A DNA stretch of 12,570 nucleotides. Origin: Candidatus Hydrogenedentota bacterium (lineage in GTDB: Bacteria > Hydrogenedentota > Hydrogenedentia > Hydrogenedentales > CAITNO01). How positions within the stretch are numbered: position 1 is the stretch's first letter; every line of letters begins with the position of its first letter. The DNA lies in NCBI GenBank assembly GCA_023145975.1, contig JAGLCZ010000675.1:1-12570 (forward strand), read 5' to 3'. Positions 7,159-12,570 of the stretch are shown piece after piece. Both the position numbers and the translations under genes were made by a program. The notes beneath the pieces are model-generated. The model was not told where the DNA came from and ran no database searches. It saw only the letters and a program-made list of their open reading frames with translations.

Positions 7159-8856
7159 ATGAATATGCGCACCAGGGCAAAGTTATTATTCCACATTATC
7201 CGATGGTTGGCTACACGAAATATTTGGGATACTCATTATCGGTACACGTTGCCGGATAATCCAAAATTTATGGGTCCACGGGAGGCAGTTGAAAACATTC
7301 CTGACGGTTCGGTGGTGGCATTCTCCGGACTTGGCGGCAATCAGTGGGCTTCCATAATGTACCGTACCATGCGCACTCTTTTCGAGGAGACAGGGAACCC
7401 GAAAGATATTTCGGTTATAGTGATTGGCGGCAACGGATCCCGTGGGCGCGCGCCCGGTTCCATAGAAGAATTGGGGGTTGAAGGATTATGCACCCGTTTT
7501 TTTTCGGGACACATGGAAACCTTCAAGGCCATGCTGAAACTGGGTGCTGCAGGGAAAATGGAGCTTCAGTGTTTGCCTCAGGGTATCATGGCATTTCTCA
7601 TTGAGGCGCAGGGACGGGGTGAGAAATCCATCCTAAGCAAAACGGGTATCGGTACATTCATGGATCCACGGGTGGGTACAGGGTCGCCCCTCACAGGAAC
7701 GGACCAATGGGTGACAGTCGAAGGTGATATGCTGCGATATCGATTGCCGGATATTAACGTGGCTGTATTTAATGCACCAGCTGCTGATCGCAAGGGGAAT
7801 ATCTACATGAAGAATTGTGCCATGATTGCGGAGAGTGCTGAGATTGCACGTGCTGCGCGGCATAATGGCGGATATGTGATTGCTAATGTGGCACAGGTAG
7901 TTGAAGAGGGGTATGACGAAATATTTTTGGCGGCGGATGCTGTAGATGCCGTGGTGGTGTATCCACGGACACAACAGGCAGCTGCAATTGAACACCGCTG
8001 CTTCTGGCCTATGTTTACATTGGACAGTGATGTTTCCCGCGAAGAGGGAAGTGCCAGGCTCAAATATATTAATCGGATATTGGGTATTACCCCCCGCCGC
8101 AGTGTGGTAGATTATGCCGTTGCCCGTTTGGCGGCAAGTGTTTTTTCGGAGCACGTATCCACAGGTAGTTTTGTTAATGTTGGTATTGGGTTACCGGAAG
8201 AGGTGTGTCGTTTGCTTAGTGATGCCGGGCTTTCCAATTCAATACGTTTTTTCAGTGAGAGTGGTGTCATGGGCGGTTTGCCTGCGCCGGGTGTTTGGTT
8301 TGGTGCAGGGGTGTGCCCTGAGGAAATGATTACATCGGCACAGGTTTTTCACAAATGCTATGAGAACCTGGACGCCAGTATTTTGGGTATGCTTGAGTTT
8401 GATATCAGCGGTAATGTAAACGTATCAAAACGCGGAGAAGGGGTCGTGGATTACGTGGGGCCTGGCGGTTTCATTGATTTTAGTTCTACGGCACGTAATG
8501 TGTTTTTTATATGCAGCTGGATGGTGCATGGGGGTATGGATATAGAAGATGGGCGATTAAAAATACTCAAACAGAATAGAGTGAAGCTGGTGGAACATGT
8601 GTCGGAGATTACCTTCAATGGTAAATGCGCTTTAGAGCGAAATCAGAATGTTTTTTATATAACGAATGTCGGCGTATTTAAATTGACTGAAAGGGGGTTG
8701 GAATTAATTCGCGTTGTTCCCGGAGTGGATATTCGCAGGGATATTCTTGAAGCGAGTCATAACGCCGTTGTATTACCCCGGTCGGGGGACGTGACGGAGG
8801 CGGATATTTCGGTGATGACGGGAGAAAACTTCAACTTAGAATTACAACAGTCCTGA
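7159..8856 (+). CDS. fused-subunit family I CoA-transferase, propionate CoA-transferase (Pct)-like
   Basis: The enzyme should move CoA between short-chain acyl-CoA and a free acid (acetate, propionate, lactate or a similar acid) through a glutamyl-CoA thioester. From the ATG at 7159 (AGGGA 8 nt upstream) it has 565 residues, somewhat longer than typical Pct proteins of about 520-540. The frame is open upstream to 7015, overlapping the previous gene, but nothing there looks conserved. The alpha half spans about 30-300, with GIGTFMDPRVGTG (163-175). The beta half spans about 315-540, with VGIGLPEEV (341-349) and the active-site FFSESGVMGGLPAPG (364-378), where E367 is the predicted nucleophile. 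GNVNVS, GPGGFIDF and VSEITFNG further on are also Pct-like. ESG in place of the ENG of SCOT-type enzymes favours the Pct branch. The first 35 residues are a basic, aromatic extension of unknown purpose. Substrates cannot be assigned from sequence alone. Confidence 0.9.
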   Translation: MNMRTRAKLLFHIIRWLATRNIWDTHYRYTLPDNPKFMGPREAVENIPDGSVVAFSGLGGNQWASIMYRTMRTLFEETGNPKDISVIVIGGNGSRGRAPGSIEELGVEGLCTRFFSGHMETFKAMLKLGAAGKMELQCLPQGIMAFLIEAQGRGEKSILSKTGIGTFMDPRVGTGSPLTGTDQWVTVEGDMLRYRLPDINVAVFNAPAADRKGNIYMKNCAMIAESAEIARAARHNGGYVIANVAQVVEEGYDEIFLAADAVDAVVVYPRTQQAAAIEHRCFWPMFTLDSDVSREEGSARLKYINRILGITPRRSVVDYAVARLAASVFSEHVSTGSFVNVGIGLPEEVCRLLSDAGLSNSIRFFSESGVMGGLPAPGVWFGAGVCPEEMITSAQVFHKCYENLDASILGMLEFDISGNVNVSKRGEGVVDYVGPGGFIDFSSTARNVFFICSWMVHGGMDIEDGRLKILKQNRVKLVEHVSEITFNGKCALERNQNVFYITNVGVFKLTERGLELIRVVPGVDIRRDILEASHNAVVLPRSGDVTEADISVMTGENFNLELQQS

Positions 8857-8910
8857 TATTTTTGATAGATTGTTTTTGGTAACCAGCCTCAATAGTTGGG
8901 AGACATGATT

Positions 8911-9741
8911 ATGGACCAGGATGCACGTTTTGAAGTGGGTGGACAGGTTGAATTGTATGAACGTCGGAGTCTTTGCAAAGGTAAGCCTTTGGCAAATGTG
9001 GTGTTGTTGCACGGGTATGGGGATCATTGCTCCCGCTATGAATGGGTAATGAAAAAATTCCGGGAAGCGAAGATAAACATATTTACTTACGATCAGCGTG
9101 GGCATGGTCGGTCACCGGGGAAGCGTGCTTATATTCACCGGTTTGAAGATTTTTTGGATGATTTGGAGGTTTTTAGGGAACATATCAAATCTGATATTGC
9201 AAAGGCACCGGTGTTTTTTATGGGCCACAGCATGGGGGGGATGGTACTGGCGCGTTATGTGCAGACACGTGATATTCAGGCACAAGGATTGATTTTCAGC
9301 AGTCCTTTTCTTGCATTTAGCGAAGAAACCCCGGCGTTTCTGGTTGCACTGGGTCCCTATGTTGCTAAAGTATTTCCCTGGATGCCTGTAGGCAGTGTGG
9401 ATACGAGCGGCTTAAGTCGTGATCCGGCAGTTAAGGAGGCCACCGATCAGGATACCTTGTCATTTCATGGAAAAGTGGCAGCACAGACAGGTGCTGAATT
9501 TTATCGGATAATCCATAGTATCGAAAGTGATCTCGCCCGTATTTTAAATCCCATGCTGGTGATCCATGGCAGTAGTGATCGTGTGGTATCGCCTACGGGC
9601 AGCGAAATGCTGCATGAAAAAGCAGGCAGCAAAGACAAAACATTGCGTATATACGAAGGCGGCTATCACGAACTTTACAACGACATTGTCAAAGAGCAGT
9701 TTGTGGCAGAGGTCATTACCTGGATCAAGGCGCGATTGTGA
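8911..9741 (+). CDS. alpha/beta hydrolase, monoacylglycerol lipase / lysophospholipase-like
   Basis: This 276-residue serine hydrolase belongs to the Hydrolase_4 (monoglyceride lipase, PldB-like) family, which cleaves monoacylglycerols or lysophospholipids to free fatty acid. The oxyanion segment is LLHGYGDHCSRY (32-43), and the family-typical FTYDQRGHGRSPGKR follows at 58-72. The nucleophile elbow GHSMGG (105-110) gives S107; D223 (HGSSDRVV) and H253 (GGYHELYND) complete the triad. The ATG at 8911 is preferred over those at 8896 (TTG) and 8905 because GGGAG (8898-8902) is 8 nt upstream. There is no signal peptide, so action is expected inside the cell. It follows the CoA-transferase gene by 54 nt with no terminator between them and is probably co-transcribed. 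The two could link lipid release to acyl-CoA formation, which is inference. Confidence 0.92.
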   Translation: MDQDARFEVGGQVELYERRSLCKGKPLANVVLLHGYGDHCSRYEWVMKKFREAKINIFTYDQRGHGRSPGKRAYIHRFEDFLDDLEVFREHIKSDIAKAPVFFMGHSMGGMVLARYVQTRDIQAQGLIFSSPFLAFSEETPAFLVALGPYVAKVFPWMPVGSVDTSGLSRDPAVKEATDQDTLSFHGKVAAQTGAEFYRIIHSIESDLARILNPMLVIHGSSDRVVSPTGSEMLHEKAGSKDKTLRIYEGGYHELYNDIVKEQFVAEVITWIKARL

Positions 9742-9745
9742 TGAT

Positions 9746-9767
9746 CGTCCGGGGTGGAACCCGGACG
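9746..9767 (+). terminator. hairpin terminator after the lipase gene
   Basis: CGTCCGGG (9746-9753), loop GTGGAA, and CCCGGACG (9760-9767) form a perfect GC-rich 8-bp stem that begins 4 nt after the lipase stop. The downstream tract (CTATTTAGTGTT) is only moderately T-rich, so termination may be partial. Confidence 0.65.
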
Positions 9768-9804
9768 CTATTTAGTGTTGCTATGCAGTATATTTAAACG
9801 ATAT

Positions 9805-9848
9805 AAAAAACAGGGCAGGATACGCTTAATTGCATATTCTGCCCTGTT
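9805..9848 (-). terminator. strong rho-independent terminator of the Gfo/Idh/MocA unit
   Basis: On the minus strand AACAGGGCAG pairs perfectly with CTGCCCTGTT (plus-strand arms 9809-9818 and 9839-9848). The inner part pairs further around a TTAATT loop, and the hairpin is followed by six T's (9810-9805). It lies 15 nt after the stop at 9864. With the 9746-9767 hairpin it separates the two convergent transcripts. Confidence 0.88.
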
Positions 9849-9863
9849 GATATTTTAAGACGC

Positions 9864-10847
9864 TTAAACTTTCACTGCTTTTTTAGTTTTGCTGGACTTG
9901 TAAGCGGCTGCTGTAACTTCCGTGGCACGGAGTCCATCGATGCCGCTGATGACAGGATCACGCTTGTCACGGACAGCACTTACGAAATCCAATATAAGAC
10001 CAAGGTCCGGGTTGTCGCCCCAGGCTGCCCAACCGGCATGTTTGGTCTTATCATTATAAACTATAACCTTCTGGTTGAATGCGTCTACATTGAGTACGCC
10101 GTTCTCGCAAATAAATTCCATGGTAACATCGCCCCAGGTCGGGAAGCTTTGGGGACGACTCCAACTGGCGATATGGGATACCTGTATACCGCCTTCCATC
10201 TCCATGTTCATGCTGCCGAGATCATCCGTTTTCATGGTTTCCTTATGAAACTGGTTACCCAGTTCACAATAGACCTGTGTGAATTCTTTGCCAAGCATCC
10301 AGCGGAGCAAGTCGACCCCATGAACCGTGTGATCCATGGTGGCACCACCACCACTGAGTGCTTCATCAGCGAACCAGCCGCCGGGCGATTGACCGTGGTT
10401 GGTACAAGCCACAGAATAGACTTCGCCATACGCACCGGAATCAAGCATATCTTTTGCCGTCATTAAGGGCAGTGAGTAACGGCACGGAAATGCCGTTCCC
10501 AGGCCAATCTTCGCTTTCTTACATGCCTTGACCATTGCCTTGGCATCTTTGACCGTGGTTGCCAGCGGTTTTTCGCAGAGTATCCATAGACCTGCTGCCG
10601 CTGCCGCTTCGACCAAAGCACGATGCTTGACATTCTCTGCCGTAATGATAACCCCATCTAATTCACGTGCAAGAAATTTGTCTCTATCTTTGACAAAAGG
10701 GGCACCGAATTCTTTTGCCATTTTTCTGCCGCGTTTGGCATCGTCATCCCAAATTGCAACTAATTCCACGCCGGGCAAACGGTTCAAGCATTCGGCGTAG
10801 CTGTGAGCGTGCATATGCGCAAAACTCATTATTCCAATTTTAGTCAT
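9864..10847 (-). CDS. Gfo/Idh/MocA-family NAD(P)-dependent oxidoreductase
   Basis: This 327-residue protein should oxidise or reduce a hydroxyl of a sugar, sugar acid or cyclitol with bound NAD(P). The N-terminal Rossmann domain covers about 1-120, and the C-terminal alpha/beta substrate domain the rest. The signature CEKPLA (91-96) supplies the catalytic lysine K93, and MDHTVHGVDLLRW (171-183) carries the D172/H176 pair typical of the family. The nucleotide loop is unusual: the normal GxGxxG is replaced by GIMSFAHMHAHSYAECL (5-21), a histidine-rich variant. The start ATG has AAGGAG 7 nt upstream. The gene begins 15 nt after the stop of another family member and ends at a strong terminator, so it is the last gene of the unit. 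The substrate is unknown; the neighbouring sugar isomerase suggests a carbohydrate. Confidence 0.93.
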   Translation of the reverse strand: MTKIGIMSFAHMHAHSYAECLNRLPGVELVAIWDDDAKRGRKMAKEFGAPFVKDRDKFLARELDGVIITAENVKHRALVEAAAAAGLWILCEKPLATTVKDAKAMVKACKKAKIGLGTAFPCRYSLPLMTAKDMLDSGAYGEVYSVACTNHGQSPGGWFADEALSGGGATMDHTVHGVDLLRWMLGKEFTQVYCELGNQFHKETMKTDDLGSMNMEMEGGIQVSHIASWSRPQSFPTWGDVTMEFICENGVLNVDAFNQKVIVYNDKTKHAGWAAWGDNPDLGLILDFVSAVRDKRDPVISGIDGLRATEVTAAAYKSSKTKKAVKV

Positions 10848-10862
10848 GATTGCGCTCCTTTT

Positions 10863-11837
10863 CTACAGTTTTACGGGTTGCCGCTTTTCAGCGGATTGTA
10901 ATGCGGCTTCCGCCATTTGCACAGCGCGTAAAGCATCCTGAGCTGTAACACGTGGTACACTACGGCCTTCGACCCATCCCAGGAAATCCTCCCACTCACG
11001 CTGGTAAGGACTTACCGCGACGGGACTCATGGGCACGATCATGGTGGGACCGGAAGCGGTCTTGCGTGCTTCACCGCTCACAGGGGCATCGCTGCTGTCG
11101 AACTGCACCATGCCCTTACTACCGCAGGCTTCCACTTTCACACGGAATCCGCTCGGATGAGCCCACGTGCCGATGATGGTGGCAATAACGTCGTTCTTCA
11201 TGCGCATAGTCACTTGTGAATAATCAAGCTGCGTGGGGGTTTTACGTAAAAGTGCCTGGCAAAAAATACGCTTTGGTTCCCCAAAGACATATCGTACCCA
11301 ATCTAAATCATGAATCATACAATCGAAAGTAACCCCGCCGCTTTGGGCATAATCACGAAACCAACTTTTGGCGTTGCCCGGATAAATACCGCCCCGATAC
11401 AATTTTACCCACCCTGCTTCGCCAATGGCACCGGATTCAATTTGCGCTTTTATAGCTTCAAACTCATGGAAATAGCGTACTACATGCCCCACGAAAAGTT
11501 TAACGTCCGCCTTTTTCGCAGCAGCGATGGAACGTTTACATTCGAGTGAAGAACGTCCGAAAGGCTTTTCACAAAAGATATGTTTTCCTGCCTTCGCAGC
11601 AGCAAGCACATATTTTTCATGAGTGGGCGTAGGTGTCGTAATCACGACAATATCTACTTCCTTCGATTTGATGGCGCCCATGGGATTTTCAAATGCTTTT
11701 GCGCGATATGGTGCCGCAGCACTCATGGCCGCTTTGCGCACCGCGTCAGCGCAGGCGACAACGCGCAGACCACAATTCGCGGCCATCTCTGCATGCAGCC
11801 GACCCATGCCGCCGCATCCGATAATTGCTACATTCAC
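10863..11837 (-). CDS. Gfo/Idh/MocA-family oxidoreductase (inositol 2-dehydrogenase-like)
   Basis: From a GTG start at 11837 the protein has 324 residues. This start is chosen because AAGGA is 7 nt upstream and the product opens directly with the Rossmann strand MNVAIIGCGGMGRLHA. The frame continues 20 codons upstream to an ATG at 11897, but those residues (MDNVHSEHSTLTPTHRKEHA) look non-conserved and would run through an inverted repeat. GCGGMG (8-13) binds the dinucleotide, CEKPF (89-93) gives the catalytic lysine K91, and FDCMIHDLDWVRY (171-183) gives the D172/H176 pair. These features resemble myo-inositol 2-dehydrogenase and related sugar dehydrogenases, but the family is too broad to name a substrate. 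It lies between a sugar isomerase gene (86-nt gap) and a second, divergent Gfo/Idh/MocA gene (15-nt gap). The two family members are clearly different in sequence and so are not a recent duplication. Confidence 0.92.
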   Translation of the reverse strand: MNVAIIGCGGMGRLHAEMAANCGLRVVACADAVRKAAMSAAAPYRAKAFENPMGAIKSKEVDIVVITTPTPTHEKYVLAAAKAGKHIFCEKPFGRSSLECKRSIAAAKKADVKLFVGHVVRYFHEFEAIKAQIESGAIGEAGWVKLYRGGIYPGNAKSWFRDYAQSGGVTFDCMIHDLDWVRYVFGEPKRIFCQALLRKTPTQLDYSQVTMRMKNDVIATIIGTWAHPSGFRVKVEACGSKGMVQFDSSDAPVSGEARKTASGPTMIVPMSPVAVSPYQREWEDFLGWVEGRSVPRVTAQDALRAVQMAEAALQSAEKRQPVKL

Positions 11838-11881
11838 AGCATGTTCCTTCCTGTGTGTTGGAGTTAAGGTACTATGTTCAC

Positions 11882-11898
11882 TGTGGACGTTGTCCACA
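11882..11898. promoter_or_regulatory. 17-bp inverted repeat, candidate operator
   Basis: TGTGGAC-GTT-GTCCACA is a perfect dyad of two 7-bp arms around a 3-bp centre. It sits in the 86-bp gap between the isomerase stop and the oxidoreductase GTG start. Its form suits a dimeric sugar-responsive repressor (LacI or GntR type). AT-rich DNA (AATAATAATTATATA on the minus strand) lies just upstream of it and could hold a -10, so an internal promoter under operator control is possible. A 3-nt loop makes it a poor RNA hairpin, and no T-run follows, so terminator function is unlikely. Confidence 0.45.
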
Positions 11899-11923
11899 AC
11901 CTATATAATTATTATTTGCCTTT

Positions 11924-12570
11924 TTAATTTTCTGCGAGGGCAAGAATCGCCTCAAGGGATACGTGTACATGGCGCAGCATGACCTCAAGACTGTGTGTAT
12001 AAGGACCGTATTCGGCAGTAAGCGCACCGTCGAAACCAATTTCCTTAAGGGCAGTCGTCACTTCAGGCCAATTCACATCGCCTTCCATTAACATTACGAA
12101 CCCATCAAAGTTGCCTGCTGAAGCGCGAAAATCTTTGGCGTGAATTGCACGTATACGTGATCCCAGAATACGCAGGTACTGTTCCGGGTATCCATAGAGA
12201 ATAATATTACCTGTATCTAAATACGCACCCACATAGTCACTTTCACACTGATCAATGAAGTCCCGCATTTCAACAGGACTTAAAAGGAACTTATTCCATA
12301 CATTTTCAATGCCGAGTGTTACACCGATCTTTTCTGCAATGGGTGCCATTTTCTGCATGGCCGCCAACGCATTTTCAATGGCATCATCATAGGCTATTTC
12401 CGGTGATACGATACCCGGCACTACAAGCAGGGTGTCTGCTCCCAATCTTTTGGCAATTTTCAATGCCTGCGTTGTTGCCTCGATCCCCTTTTCCTGTATT
12501 ACGGGGTCAGGGGAGGTAAAAGGATATTGCCAACCCAGCCCGGATCCCACAGAGTTCAGGGCAAGACCCA
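11924..12570 (-). CDS. sugar phosphate isomerase/epimerase-like TIM barrel protein (5' end outside window)
   Basis: The reading frame runs off the right edge. The 214 visible residues begin GLALNSVGSGLGWQYPFTSP, so the start codon lies beyond 12570 and the GTG at 12550 is internal. The protein belongs to the xylose-isomerase-like TIM barrel group (AP endonuclease 2 fold, COG1082), whose members isomerise or epimerise sugars or inosose with a divalent metal. Metal-ligand candidates, numbered from the first visible residue, are E88 (GIENVW), D118 (YLDTGN), H143 (AIHAKDF) and E186 (TAEYGPY). About 60-80 residues of the barrel are missing to the right. It is upstream of two Gfo/Idh/MocA oxidoreductases on the same strand, a common pairing in polyol and unusual-sugar catabolism. 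The exact reaction is not deducible. Confidence 0.9.
   Translation of the reverse strand, partial: GLALNSVGSGLGWQYPFTSPDPVIQEKGIEATTQALKIAKRLGADTLLVVPGIVSPEIAYDDAIENALAAMQKMAPIAEKIGVTLGIENVWNKFLLSPVEMRDFIDQCESDYVGAYLDTGNIILYGYPEQYLRILGSRIRAIHAKDFRASAGNFDGFVMLMEGDVNWPEVTTALKEIGFDGALTAEYGPYTHSLEVMLRHVHVSLEAILALAEN

Noticed and set aside
7633..8154. 173-residue antisense open frame
   Set aside because: It is antisense to conserved CoA-transferase sequence, with Cys/His/Ile-rich composition and no motif.
9234..9240. G7 run in the lipase gene as a slippage switch
   Set aside because: It encodes the required nucleophile elbow (Ser-Met-Gly-Gly-Met) and is short, so it is better explained by codon choice.
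11838..11897. Upstream ATG start (20 extra residues) for the GTG-initiated oxidoreductase
   Set aside because: The extension has no similarity to the family N-terminus, overlaps the inverted repeat, and lacks a ribosome-binding site as good as the one before the GTG.
11890..11898. DnaA-box-like TTGTCCACA
   Set aside because: It differs from the consensus at one position, is a single copy, and is fully explained as one arm of the 17-bp dyad. No cluster of boxes or AT-rich unwinding region suggests an origin.

Overview
The window is ordinary-density bacterial chromosome: nine protein genes, no RNA genes, no insertion sequence and no CRISPR array. No gene gives a firm phylum. Several traits fit a Gram-negative heterotroph with a large secretome, of the Planctomycetes/Lentisphaerae/Hydrogenedentes type: clustered Gfo/Idh/MocA oxidoreductases with a TIM-barrel sugar isomerase, a giant secreted LRR plus InlB-B-repeat protein, and a Pct-type CoA-transferase. 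This placement is inference.

Left block (about 1-2542, minus strand). A GT4 glycosyltransferase, a 178-residue unknown protein and rsmG (16S rRNA m7G527 methyltransferase) form a tight unit; both junctions are 8-nt start/stop overlaps. Two ParB-binding (parS) sites sit at the left end. One is a perfect 20-bp palindrome just beyond the rsmG stop, and the other lies inside the rsmG reading frame. parA/parB commonly follow rsmG, so they may lie just outside the left edge. If so, this end of the window belongs to the chromosome partition (ori-proximal) region.

Middle block (about 2590-9770, plus strand). A divergent intergenic region with promoter-like elements on both strands leads into a small TPR protein. 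Next come a 1233-residue exported protein (internalin-like LRR head and eleven InlB-B-type repeats), a fused-subunit propionate-CoA-transferase-like enzyme, and a monoacylglycerol-lipase-like alpha/beta hydrolase. A hairpin at 9746-9767 closes the run. Whether the four genes work together is unknown; the two enzymes could both serve acyl or fatty-acid turnover.

Right block (about 9805-12570, minus strand). A sugar isomerase/epimerase (truncated by the window edge) and two Gfo/Idh/MocA dehydrogenases end at a textbook rho-independent terminator. Together they look like a carbohydrate or cyclitol oxidation-isomerisation module. A 17-bp inverted repeat in the gap after the isomerase gene is a candidate operator.

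I found no clear undescribed system. The best leads are the coding parS site, the unknown 178-residue protein locked between a glycosyltransferase and rsmG, and the architecture of the giant repeat protein.
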